In this document: positions 1 to 9,989 of the stretch, in pieces
Layout of the letters: every line of letters starts with the position of its first letter
Numbering within the stretch: position 1 is the stretch's first letter
DNA from: Globisporangium splendens
Taxonomy: Eukaryota; Oomycota; Peronosporomycetes; Pythiales; Pythiaceae
Direction of reading: 5' to 3'
Length of the DNA: 64,000 nt
NCBI GenBank assembly: GCA_006386115.1
Contig: VFIW01000004.1
Coordinates: 248,001-312,000, forward strand
Notes under the pieces: model-generated
Told to the model about the DNA's origin: nothing
Database searches by the model: none
What the model saw: only the letters and a program-made list of their open reading frames with translations
Position numbers and translations under genes: made by a program

Positions 1-898
1 AGAACCACGAGTGCTGCAGCGCTTCACGGACGCTGAGTCTTCTGCACGGGTTAATATCAAGCAGCTTGCCCAAGAGGTCCTTCAGTTCTTTAGAGGCAGC
101 TCCCAACAGTGGACACATATTCAGCGCTTGAGCACTCCCCATTTGTTCCATTTGGTGGAACAGCGGGTCTTCACGAGGTGCAGTCTGGAACAGGGCTTGC
201 TTCGTCCATAACTGCCACAAGATCACGCCGAGAGCCCACGAGTCTGCTTTGGTGACGTCAATGGGGATGCCCGCCACAAATGATGCGTGCATCTCTGGGG
301 CGGCGTACGCCACCTTCGCGATGCTCTGTGGACATTGACGTAGAATCCGACCGTTGTGAGTGCAATGGAAGCGTTCGGCGAGTCCCAAATCACCGACGCG
401 TACTTGATCATCATCCGTAAGAAACACATTCTCCAACGACAGGTCGAGGTGGGCGATCCCCGCGTCATGCAACGCCGTCACTCCATGCAAGACCTGCGCA
501 AAGATCTTTCGAATTCCATCTTCAGAACTTGTGTTCAGCGTGGCCACGGGCGCACCGAAGCCTGCTTTCTGCATGCGGATCTCGTGTCGCATCACCGCGA
601 GTAGATCCCCGTGCGCGCAGTATTCTTGGATGAGGTGAAGACGATCACCGTGGAGGTGGTATCCGTGGAGCTTGACGATGTGTCTTGTGGCGTTCTTGGT
701 CGTCTGGTGGTGCTGTTGGACGCTCAGATGCATGTCGAGCTCCCGCAGCGCCGCGTTCGTGAGCCCCGCGTCGCGCGTCGTCATCTGGGTGTGCTTGTCG
801 ATGCAGAGCGCGTGCGTGGCGGCGCACTCGACGAGGTCCACGCACTGCGCGCCGCCCGCTTTCTCCTCGAGCCGCGAGACGCACACGTACGTCGGCAT
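1..898 (-). CDS. Protein kinase, catalytic domain (3' end beyond window)
   Basis: A single open frame from the ATG at 898 runs off the left edge (299 codons visible). Kinase landmarks are in order: a weak N-lobe with a candidate ATP-binding Lys at residue 35 (CIDK), helix-C Glu near 53, the catalytic loop HLDLSLEN at 150-157 with Asp152 and Asn157, a DLG in place of DFG at 170-172, and AAPEM at 199-203. The C-lobe follows (SWALGVILWQLW and a subdomain XI Arg, CRRLSVREALQHSW). The glycine-rich loop is poor, so the N-lobe may be divergent, but the catalytic residues are kept and I expect an active Ser/Thr kinase. The subfamily is not clear (CAMK-like at best). No intron is visible. The stop codon lies outside the window. 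Confidence 0.85.
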   Translation of the reverse strand, partial: MPTYVCVSRLEEKAGGAQCVDLVECAATHALCIDKHTQMTTRDAGLTNAALRELDMHLSVQQHHQTTKNATRHIVKLHGYHLHGDRLHLIQEYCAHGDLLAVMRHEIRMQKAGFGAPVATLNTSSEDGIRKIFAQVLHGVTALHDAGIAHLDLSLENVFLTDDDQVRVGDLGLAERFHCTHNGRILRQCPQSIAKVAYAAPEMHASFVAGIPIDVTKADSWALGVILWQLWTKQALFQTAPREDPLFHQMEQMGSAQALNMCPLLGAASKELKDLLGKLLDINPCRRLSVREALQHSWF

Positions 899-921
899 CT
901 CTCTTGCTAGTCGATAGACAG

Positions 922-955
922 ACAGATAGAGAGATAGATAGATAGATAGATAGAT
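922..955. repeat. (GATA)n microsatellite
   Basis: An imperfect GACA/GATA tetranucleotide run lies immediately upstream of the kinase start, in its presumed 5' leader or promoter. Confidence 0.85.
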
Positions 956-1872
956 GCTGTGAGCCCGCAACGGCTTTTATATGAAGATTTGTATGGGGAA
1001 CACGTGCGGAAGAGCGTGCAAATGCGGAAATGGCCACAGAAGGGAAGCGAAACCGCGCGGAAGAAATTTTCGGCTTTCTGTCCTTTCTGTGCTCTCTGGG
1101 GAGACGGTGCGGCTGATGCCTTACCTCCGTACTGTAAATAGAAGGAAAGCTGGTCATTCCCGGCAACAAGTTCAGTGCTCTCACGAACTGAGACTATTTA
1201 TTGTGCAAGGTGTTGATAGTATCAGAAAGATGGGTTGTATGCACTTGTACAGCATCATTGACTTTTAATTTTGAGTGTTTGCTCACCTTTATAACATGCT
1301 TGAGCATACTACATCTGCTTGTGCAGGGTATATCATATAAACGGTTTCCCGACAATGGAAGCACTGTTCGCATTTTTGCCCACCACATGGTGGCTCCGCA
1401 TGGTTTACGGAACGGAAAGGAAACGTGCGGAACCTCGCGCGCGGCTGGGATTTTCATGGCGTTTGTATGGGAAAAAAGGGAAAGTAAAGGGGTTGCAGTA
1501 CACTGAAGCAATAAAGGCGGTGGCGACCCATAATAAGGTTTCCATTTTCAAGACGGACCAGATATGGGTGGCATCCATACACCATCAACGCGGTCTCTAC
1601 TGTGTTCTGTAAACTCGGTGGCATCTGTGGATCCCCACGTCCTTCCGCGGTCGCATGGATCCAAAACACGGCTATTTCTTTACTTTGTATCACAGAGACG
1701 CGAAAAAATCACAAATCTCCAAGTGCTGGCGTCGCACGCGCGCCATGAGCCAGGAGGATTTTCGCACTGGGAAGCAGAAGGCGGTCCATGGATATCCTCA
1801 TGTCATCTTGAAACTGAGGGGAGCGTGGAAAAAGCTCCTACATGCGTAAAAATGCAATTCCGAGATGCAGTC
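956..1872. other. Intergenic, no gene recognised
   Basis: About 900 bp between the kinase start and the retrotransposon. Short open frames exist on both strands, but none shows a domain, a coherent exon structure or a coding bias I can defend. It probably contains the kinase promoter and the decayed host side of the retrotransposon target site. Confidence 0.5.
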
Positions 1873-1886
1873 TGTGAATCGCAGTC
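1873..1886. repeat. Target-site duplication, right side of LINE copy 1 (element orientation)
   Basis: TGTGAATCGCAGTC here is repeated exactly at 4736-4749. The two 14-mers bracket the retrotransposon precisely: the A-rich 3' tail starts at 1887 and similarity to reverse transcriptase starts at 4735. Confidence 0.85.
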
Positions 1887-4735
1887 TTTATCTTTATAAG
1901 GTGAGGTATATTTAGGTTCATCGTCGTGACCTACAATATCCATTCTCCTACCTAATCTTCATTACGAATTTCATCTAGGAGTGTAAATGTGTCTATAGCG
2001 CGGTTTGCAATAGATCACTTCTGAATGCTAAATAATCTTTGACCAGGATGGCATTTTCTCTTGGTCCTATGTGAGGCTGCCTTGTGTTGTCCAATGACCT
2101 TGGGTCTTCCGAACTTCGCATAAGCCAATGCATGACGTCGTTGTCGAGATCCTGGGTGAGATTGTTGAAAGCAGCTCTTTGAGTTGGGAAGTGGACCTGC
2201 GTTGAGGTTCTGGTGTCCATGGCTAGGTTGGCGGCTGAGTCCGCCATCTTGTTGAAGGCATAGTAGTGATGGTACCATCCTCGGATGTCGATGCAATCCG
2301 CGAGTCGTCGACTTGTCTGGTATAAACGTGCCAATCGGTGCTGTCGAGGGTACCGATGCATTCGCTGTTGGGAGATAATGAGTGCACTGTCTCCAATCAC
2401 GTACAACGGTTCGAAGTGACTGCGTTGGGCTTCTCGGAGTCCATGTATAAGACCCCAGTACTCGGCAAAGTTGTTGGTCGTGTCCTTCCTGGTATATGCC
2501 ATGCTCGCGGCCCAAATTAAACTGGCTGTGTGCGAGTCCTTATGGACACGCACGATAATGGATCCAGTCCCCCCTGGTCCTGGATTGCCGCGTGATCCAC
2601 CATCGAAAAACAACAGGTAAACGCCGCGAGTATCACTTGGAGTCAAGGGGATGGCGTCGGTTTGGCTGAGAATGCAGTCGACATATGCCTTGAGAACTGC
2701 CGCAACCGTGTGACCGTCAGAGTCTCCAGCTTGCGCTTCAGCGAGTCGTGTGAGGTTTCGCATTCCTGCCTCTAATCTGGTCATCATGATCGCCATCTCA
2801 GCAGTCGATTCGATTGGATCCGAATCCATGCGTTGCAGATGCGCACACCAAATGGTCTGTATGAGCGACGCGCTCATATATCGCCACAGCATGTGTGCGA
2901 CGGGATAGAGATGATCTTGGAGATGTTCATTGGAGAACTTGTGTCTGATAATGTGTCTCTTGATCGTGGTCCATGCATGCCTTGGAGTATCTGGTAGATC
3001 CAGACTGAAGATCCAGATTACGGGGTCGTGACCAGGAGTGATTCCGATCTTCGCCCATAGCGCATAAAAGTAGTTCCACACCAGTTTGGCTTTCGGACAC
3101 TCCCAGAATAGATGTTGAACAGAAGGTTGGACAACTTGGGAGCATTCAGGATTCGAGCAGGATAGATCAGCTTTCTCATAGTTCCACATGGAGAGTCGGT
3201 TGGCTTTCAGCCGGAGAAGAGTCTGAGCCGTATAAACAGTAATCCCTGGGATGTTGTGTAATTCGCTCCATTGGATTAATTGCAGTCCTGGCCACAGAGA
3301 TCCTGCTGTATGGGCAGCTTTGTTGACTGCTGTATCTCGAGTATCTTTGCCAATTTGTGTCCTCGTTGCTGCAACTTGTTGCCGATAGAAAGATCTGGTC
3401 GTATTGTATCGTCCGTTGCCGCCCCATAGTTGAACGATTCTTGTGAAACGTGGATGTGCATGGAACGACACCTTCTGCCCGTTCAAGTCTCTTGTTGCCA
3501 TGATGTCACAGTCCAATGCGGAGTGAACTGTATGCGTAGCTTTGACTAGGGTCGTGTCGACGTGGGTCCGAGTTGCTTCGCTGGTGTGCAGATGCCATTC
3601 GTGGTTATAATGACGTTGCCCGTTGTACAGCCGAAGCACATTTGTTTGCTGCGGTCGATACAGAAGCTGTGGGAAGTTGGATACCAACGCAGCACATAAC
3701 CGCTCGAATAGACGGCCGGGAGAATCCGGAGATTCCATATGTTGGGATGAAGTTAAGCACTCCTGGTCTTATCCACTCCCATCGAAGTATGTCACCCAGT
3801 TGTGCTGTTCCGACTGACAATGATGTGTGAGCAAGCTTGTATGGGGAGCCGTTGGAATCAAGAAGCCACCCATCTGCAGTCGAGGTCATGTATGGCAGCT
3901 ATTCTGCACAGAATATCCCACGTAGCTTTCGTCCTTCAGCGATGATACCTGAAAGCCTGTCAGACATTTTAGAGCTGAGGTCGATCTGGAACACATCGCC
4001 GTCCCATTGAGTCTGCACAATTGTCGACTTGAAGTGCTCGTAACACCAACGTACATTGTCACGTTCTCTGGGCTCGTAGGGTCGAGAATGGAGCGACGCA
4101 CACAATGCTGCGCCAGTTGTCCACATGTTATCACGAAGCTGGGGTGGCCGCCTTGGAATTGCATCGAGCGGCGTGATGTGCGTCGAAGAAGCCCTTGTGT
4201 TGTGCAGCAAGATTTCCCCGATGACCTGATCGATGTGAGAGGTAGTGATTGCTCATCTGGAGACTGCTGTGGCACTCATCGTCATCAGCTCAGTTCTGAT
4301 GTTGGGTACTGACAAGCCTCCATTCATTTTTTTTGAGTTCAGCTTGTTCTTCCTTCATCCACAGTTTCGCAGGCTTACCATTCCTTGAGCCCCAGACAAA
4401 TTGTTTCACTAGGTCGTGTAGCTGATTGACAATAGCCGTAGAGGGCCAGGAGTGCCTGGCCACGTAAAGCACTTTGGGTATGATGACGGCACTGGCAATT
4501 GTTGCGCGTTGGGCGACAGAGTGAGTTTTGAGACGCGCAAGTCGAAGTCTGACACGTAAGGCTTGGATGCACTTGGACCAGTTACTTGCATTCGAAGGCG
4601 TTTGTCCGACTTGGATACGGAGGTAGCGGCAATGTTCCTCACGTTGTAGCACATGAATGTCACTGACTGACTCTTCGGTGGAGCTATATTCCTTGTTCAG
4701 CGGTAATACTGCAGATTTGTGCCGATTGACTCGAA
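1887..4735 (-). mobile_element. Non-LTR retrotransposon (LINE), 5'-truncated copy 1
   Basis: The element reads on the minus strand from 4735 to 1887. Its 5' end is truncated inside the reverse transcriptase: the first residues are the post-catalytic part (RVNRHKSAVLPLN), followed by the RT thumb (about 4290-4734), a frameshifted stretch with stops (about 3740-4290), a zf-RVT module and an RNase H domain (1993-3738). It ends in a short 3' tail, CTTATAAAGATAAA. A 14-bp target-site duplication flanks it. A second copy at 9990-11697 has the same 3' terminus and differs by only a few percent by eye, so the family was recently active. RNase H-bearing LINEs belong to I/R1/Tad-like lineages; I cannot assign the clade. 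This copy cannot be autonomous because the endonuclease and most of the RT are missing. Confidence 0.9.
1993..3738 (-). pseudogene. LINE ORF2 C-terminal part: zf-RVT and RNase H domains
   Basis: A 581-codon open frame that is the 3' part of the LINE polyprotein, not a free gene. The zf-RVT zinc-binding module lies near the middle (LKANRLSMWNYEKADLSC ... CSQVVQ ... HLFWECPKA). RNase HI follows, with the acidic residues in order: FFDGGSRGNPGPGG, NNFAEYWGL, VIGDSAL and MADSAANLAMD. Upstream the frame is broken relative to the reverse transcriptase (frames change near 3740, 3890 and 4290), so the polyprotein is dead as a whole even though this segment is intact. The annotated left end contains the frame's own stop. 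Confidence 0.85.
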
Positions 4736-4749
4736 TGTGAATCGCAGTC
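4736..4749. repeat. Target-site duplication, left side of LINE copy 1 (element orientation)
   Basis: Exact 14-bp match to 1873-1886. The open frame crossing this point (4290-4829, minus) changes from unrelated sequence to LINE reverse transcriptase at exactly this border. Confidence 0.85.
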
Positions 4750-5220
4750 GCAGGCGCAGCATATGCAAATTGGGAGGATATACAAATGCGAAAGTTGCTC
4801 ACTTTGAGATTCAGAACCGAGCTCTGCACTGAAACTTGCGCTGTTATAGCGCCAGTAACAAATAAAAGCCTTCTCCAGGTATGCTGTTGGCTTTCCAGCC
4901 ATGCAGATTCTCTTGCAATGGCTCCAGATGGCGCGCAAATATGGGTTCTCTTCGAATTTGCTCAAATGACAGGCAAAAGATTGGCCACCTAATAATAGGC
5001 GAAAAACTGGTCACCAATCGTCCTGCAGAGTGTTGCTCCCTTTGCTCAAGAATAGCCGTTCTGATTCTTCACAAATCTGAACGCGTGTGTTGTTTCGAGC
5101 TTAACGGTACTCCTAGACTCAAAACACGGATACAAAACAAAACAGAATCCAAAAGAAGGTGTGTTCGTCCTCAAACCAAAATAGTGCACCCTTCCAAGAT
5201 GCATATCCTTTCGAACCAAG
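4750..5220. other. Intergenic, no gene recognised
   Basis: About 470 bp between the retrotransposon target site and the start of the LRR pseudogene. It is the pre-insertion continuation of the DNA left of 1873. Nothing coding is supported. Confidence 0.5.
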
Positions 5221-7468
5221 ATGGCGGCCACCCGTCTGTATGACGCTGCGCCGGACAACGCCATTAGTTCTACGGACCACAGCAGCAGCAGCAGCAGCAG
5301 CGCGTCTCCTACTAAGAAGCACAACGTGCTCGACTACAGCAACGCGTACTTTGGGGACGATAAGTGCGCCATTCCCAACGGCGCTGGACCTGCGCGGCAA
5401 TCGCTTCGAGACCGCTGGAGCCAAGCGGCTCGCGGAGCTGCTGCGCATGCAGCATAACGTAGTGTCGATCAGCCTGGAGCGGAACAATGTGGGCGTGTTA
5501 GACGAGGGTATTGAGGCGATCACAGTGGCGCTGGAGGTCGACACGCGCCTCATGACGTTGGATCTGCGGAACAACAACATTAGCCTCGAAGGTGCCAAGG
5601 CACTCCCGCATGCACTGATGAGAAATCGCACATTGAAGCAGCTAGATTTGCGCCGGAACGATATCGCGAATGCCGGGGTGTTGGCTTTCCGTGAGGCGCT
5701 GCAGAGCAACCACTCGCTGCTCCACCTGGAGCTCATGGGCAACAACAGCAGCTTGAAACATGCCGACGAGATCGAGAAGCTCCCCGTGCGCAATCGTGCA
5801 TTCCAAGGACATCAGCAGCAGCCACCGTCAGTGGGAACTGTACAGGAGGTGCCAAAGGCAGTGGTAGTGGAAACGAAGCAGGACGACCAGCTTTTGCTGC
5901 AGATCCTCGCCGAGAAGGAGAGCCTCGAATCCGAGTTGTCCCTGGCAAGGAAAGAGATTCACAAGATGGTACGTTTCGCCAATGTCGCATTGCACTAGCC
6001 CGTTTGTTGACAAACTGACATCTTTGTGCGTGTTTCATTAATTTGTGTAGAAGGAAACGCTTGAAGAGAACGACATGCACCTCAAGATGCTGTGCAAAGA
6101 GGCTGAAACTTTGAAAGAGGACCGCAATCGCCACCAGCAGCGCGAGATCGATGCCAAGCGCGAGACGCACGAACTCAAGATGCAGTCTGAAGAACTGGAA
6201 AACAAGCGCAAGATTGAGTTTGAAGAGTATCGCGCTGCACGAACGGCGTTGGAGCGCGATGTCAGCGTCATGCGCGACAAGATGAGCCACTCGGAGGCGA
6301 TGCAAAGCAAGGTCTTGGAGCAGAAAAACCAACAGGTCGCGCAACTTGAAGACCACAAGTACACCCAAGACAGCGAGGTGCACAAACTGAACCTCACCAT
6401 GCGGTACGGTCCTTTCGCGAGATGAAATGGGTAATTGCTTTCTGTCTTCTATGGTTCTGAGTAATGTTTCTCTCTGTGTTTGTACACTGTGTAGCTCCCT
6501 TGAAGAGGACGTGGAGCGACTACGCAAGCAATTGCAAGACACACTGAAAGACTTCAGCAAAAAGGAAGACGCATGGATCGCTTCACAGCAGAGCATGCTG
6601 GCTGCGCTGCATCGCCAGCACGAATTGGAAGTCCAGACACTCGAGAGTCAACTCAGTCATGCGAATCGGCAGCTCGAAGACAGTCAACGGACAGCGATGA
6701 TGCTCAAGGAAAAAGTGGAGACGCTGCAGGCGATGAGTCTGTAAGCCAAGACCGCCCACGAAAAGGAGATCAGCGTGTTGAAAGCGCAGTGGGAAACCGA
6801 GCTCCAAGAGCGAATTCAGCGTGCCGTTGGCTTGATCGAGGCTCAGGTGGAGGACGTGAAGCAGGGGAGACTGCATCTCGAGCGAGAGGTCGAAAAGCAC
6901 ATGGACACCATCCTGCGGCTGCGTCAAGAGAACCTCGTGGTTCAGAAAGCGAGCGATGAGAAACACGCGAGCTTGCATCAGGAGCTTGAGAAACAGTACA
7001 AGGAGCTCCAGGAGAAGCAGGATTTGTGTGCAGCCGTCACGAAAGAAAGACGCGATGCGAAGAGAAGCTACAAGTGCATCTTCGGAAGCTCGAAGAGCAA
7101 GATGCTCGACTGGTGCGCATGAAAGATGCCTACGATGAGCATATCCAGGTACATTGTGCCATGCTGTTTTATGGTTTTATGGAAGTAACGACAAATACTC
7201 ATCTTTCCGCCTGTAAACGATAAGCAATGCTATAGGAAATGACGAAGACAGCAGGAGTTCACCGCCAAGAGATGGAAGCTGCATTGAACACAAAAGTGAG
7301 TGCAATCGCAACTCTGGAAACCCAGATCCTCCGTCTCGAGCGCGAACTCTCGGCGCAAAACCACGAGCACGAGAAGTGAATCGACGACTTTGCCGAGTCT
7401 TTCAGCGTATTCCTGCAAGAACAAATCGCCAAGGAGCGCGAGCGACGGACACGAGAGAAAGCACAAAG
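5221..7468 (+). pseudogene. LRRC45-like leucine-rich repeat / coiled-coil protein, decayed
   Basis: From ATG 5221 the frame gives a short N-terminus with a poly-Ser run (5280-5302) ending near DYSNAYFGDDKCA. The protein then continues in another frame with ribonuclease-inhibitor-type LRRs (LDLRGNRF..AGAKRLAELL, LDLRNNNIS..GAKAL, LDLRRNDI), joined across what looks like a deletion near 5380. GT-AG introns fit at 5969-6050 and 6404-6494, and another near 7149-7235. The rest is long coiled coil. Lesions: the frameshift or deletion near 5380, an in-frame TAA at 6742-6744, a frameshift near 7045, an in-frame TGA at 7378-7380, and no recognisable 3' end before the GST cluster. The LRR spacing followed by coiled coil matches LRRC45, a centriole-linker protein in animals. 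Sequencing errors are an alternative, but four lesions plus truncation favour a pseudogene. Confidence 0.7.
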
Positions 7469-7593
7469 TAAGTCATGAAGTGTGAGGTTTGTGTTGAGAA
7501 ATAACGAGAAATAATGGAGTGCACAACGACGTGGTAATAAGCAAACGATAGCCTCCAACCAAAAGCCGACGCTAACAGAACAAGTCTCGCTTC

Positions 7594-8883
7594 CTAACTT
7601 AAAAGTCGATGCGTGAGGTACCACTCGGCAACTTTCGGATGCCGACGCACAGTGTCGTAGACGCGGTTCAAGTGGTCGAACGGCGCAGTGATCTGCTTGG
7701 GCACTTCGTTCTCCGATCGGGTATTGAGGAACGAGATGAGCATGAAGATCGCGAGATCGGCGATCGTCATTGCATCGCCGCAGGCGTATGCACCGTTCCA
7801 AGTCGCAATGCGTTTATCAAGAAAGCCCAATATCTCTGGGATCGCTTCTTCTGTCAGCTTGCGGAGCAGTCCTGCTTGTTGCAACGGGTTCTTGGCATCC
7901 ACGGTTGGTTTCGTGTGCTTGTTGTCGAACTCGTCCAGCGCACTCAAGATCTCATCGATGCGAACGGCTTCGAACGCGTCGTTCGCCGGATACAAACCCG
8001 CGAGCGTGCCTGCATAGCGAAGAATCGGAAACGTTTGCGCGAGCAACTCGCCATCGACCTCAAGTACTGGAATCTGGTGGTACGGTAGCTCAGGTTTCCA
8101 CAGCAAAAGCTCTTCGTGGGTCAATCGTTCGTCTTCAAACGGAATGCCACCGAGGAACAACGCCAAGCGAATGGGTTCAGCGCGTCCGGCCTGGTCCACA
8201 TACGTCAACTTGAGTGTCGGTGCCTTGGGGATCGCGTACCATTCCTTCACTTTCGGGTGCGCATCGACTTTGTCGTACACTTTGCAGAGTAGCTCGTAGT
8301 CGTCGGCGATGATCGCGGGGATGTAGTCCAAGACGCCCGTGCGGATGTTCTTCAGCAGCAAGTAGAGCACAACCTCGTGGATCCACACTTTGCTGCTCTT
8401 TGGGGGAAACGCTGGCGACTGCACCAACTTGTCAAACCGCGGCTCCAGCATCTTCAAGAACTCCGGGATCGTGGTATGGGCGAGTTCTTCGCGCATCTGC
8501 TTCTTTGTCTCCATGTCGTTCTCGAACGTCGACGCCTCCATGGCAATACGCAGTTCATCCAGTGTGTTCAAGAGTTCGTCGACTTGGAGCGCAGCAACGG
8601 GGTTGCTGCTCGACGGGTACATCTTTGCAATGCGACCAGCGAACCGTAACAGTGCTTGGGATTGCGCAACGACCATCACGTCGCCATTTTCGCCATTAGG
8701 ACTGCTGATTTCGAGCACGGGCACTTGTCCGTACGGCAAATCGGCCTTGCGCGCAGCAAATTCTTGTTCCGTGAGCCGCTCGTCGTCGAACGGGACGTCA
8801 CCAAGGAAGAGCGCCAAGCGGATCGCTTCCGCGAGCCCGCCGTTGGCGAAATACGAGAGCTTGAGCTTTGGGGACGCGTGCAT
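7594..8883 (-). CDS. Two-domain glutathione S-transferase, copy A
   Basis: A 429-aa intronless gene. I chose ATG 8883 (MHASPKLKLSYF) because the GST fold starts at once; the open frame extends upstream to 9192 but that part has no similarity. Two complete GST modules are fused: residues about 4-210 (LKLSYFANGG...) and about 215-425 (LKLTYVDQAGRAEPIRLAL...). Each has an N-terminal thioredoxin-like half with a Tyr where sigma/alpha-type GSTs carry the catalytic Tyr, a Q(V/I)PVLE motif for glutathione binding, an all-helical C-half, and an end of the HPKV.EWY type. It is the most divergent intact member of the local cluster and reads opposite to its neighbour. The expected role is glutathione conjugation or detoxification in the cytosol. 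Whether both sites are active cannot be told from sequence. Confidence 0.9.
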   Translation of the reverse strand: MHASPKLKLSYFANGGLAEAIRLALFLGDVPFDDERLTEQEFAARKADLPYGQVPVLEISSPNGENGDVMVVAQSQALLRFAGRIAKMYPSSSNPVAALQVDELLNTLDELRIAMEASTFENDMETKKQMREELAHTTIPEFLKMLEPRFDKLVQSPAFPPKSSKVWIHEVVLYLLLKNIRTGVLDYIPAIIADDYELLCKVYDKVDAHPKVKEWYAIPKAPTLKLTYVDQAGRAEPIRLALFLGGIPFEDERLTHEELLLWKPELPYHQIPVLEVDGELLAQTFPILRYAGTLAGLYPANDAFEAVRIDEILSALDEFDNKHTKPTVDAKNPLQQAGLLRKLTEEAIPEILGFLDKRIATWNGAYACGDAMTIADLAIFMLISFLNTRSENEVPKQITAPFDHLNRVYDTVRRHPKVAEWYLTHRLLS

Positions 8884-9407
8884 CGGGGACAAAATAGTGT
8901 GAGACTTCTTGTTAGGGAGTGCAAGTCCAAATGGAGAATGAGCTTCTCTGGAGGGATCCAGGGAGAACGCGACAAGACCTTTTCTTTCTCGGAGTTTTCT
9001 GCAAATGACCGTTTGTTGAAGTGGTCTCATCTTGAAGGGCGGAATGCGTGCGATGGTGGCATCACTCTCGCGAGTGAATATTTCACTTTTTCTTGCGGTC
9101 GCGTAGCGCGCAGCAAACAAGGTGCTGTCTTGTTGTGTGACATTTTTTCGCTGGAAGCCATCAAGTACGCGACTGATGGGGCCAGCATCCATCTCATTAG
9201 CGCTCTCCTAACTGAGTGGGTGTCAATGCATCTGCCATGCCTCTTCGACACTGCGAAGATCGCCTTGCTGGATGCATGAAGGTAGAAGAGCAAACAAATT
9301 ATATAACCCGATTTTTGCCCCCTCAAAGATAGTTGGGTTTTGAAAAACAAAAAACTTCGATTAAAACCTATTACTAAAAAACCCCTGTTTTTAGCATGCA
9401 ACTATTT
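8884..9407. other. Intergenic between GST copy A and GST pseudogene
   Basis: About 520 bp, including the presumed promoter of copy A. The open frame of copy A continues in phase to 9192 but the extra residues look random. An AT-rich stretch lies at 9290-9400. No gene seen. Confidence 0.5.
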
Positions 9408-9975
9408 CAGCCAATCAGCAAGGTCCCAGCGTTGGATGGGCACATGTTTGCCGACTCGCAGCACTCAAGATCGATGAAATCGTGAGTGGAATCGATGAGC
9501 TCTAGGACAAGAAGGGTCCATCTATTCAAGAAAACGATGTTGGCAAGAAGAAGCAAATGCGTTTGGATCTCGCGAACGACACGATCCCGCGATACTTGAG
9601 CATCATCGAGTCGCGCTTGAAGACCCATGCGAAGTACGCTGTGCTGCAGACCAAGGACGTGCACATCAGTGACATCGCGATGTACACTTGGATCAAGAGT
9701 CTGCGCGCGGGTTACATTGACCACATCCCTGTGACTGTCGCCGATGGGTACCCACTGATCGAAGCCTTGTTCCAAAAGGTGTCCACTCACCCGAAGGTCG
9801 TGGAGTGGTATGCCATCCAGCACACTGTGCCGAAGCTCAAGCTCACGTACTTCCCTCGTCCTGATCGCGGTGAGCCTATCCGCCTTGCGTTGCACATCGG
9901 TGGCATCCCATTCGAGGATGAGCGCATCACGCCTGAAGAGCTCGCTGTGCGCAAACCATCTTTGCCATTCAACCA

Positions 9976-9989
9976 ACTTCCGGTGCTGG
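9976..9989. repeat. Target-site duplication, 5' side of LINE copy 2
   Basis: ACTTCCGGTGCTGG is repeated exactly at 11698-11711. In intact copy B the same 14-mer occurs once, in unbroken GST coding sequence, which proves the duplication. Confidence 0.95.

Noticed and set aside
3735..3830. A stretch with AGTTAAGCACTCCTGG that resembles part of a 5S rRNA (internal control region).
   Set aside because: Only about ten bases match; the neighbouring arms and the rest of the 5S fold are not there, and the stretch lies inside the LINE.
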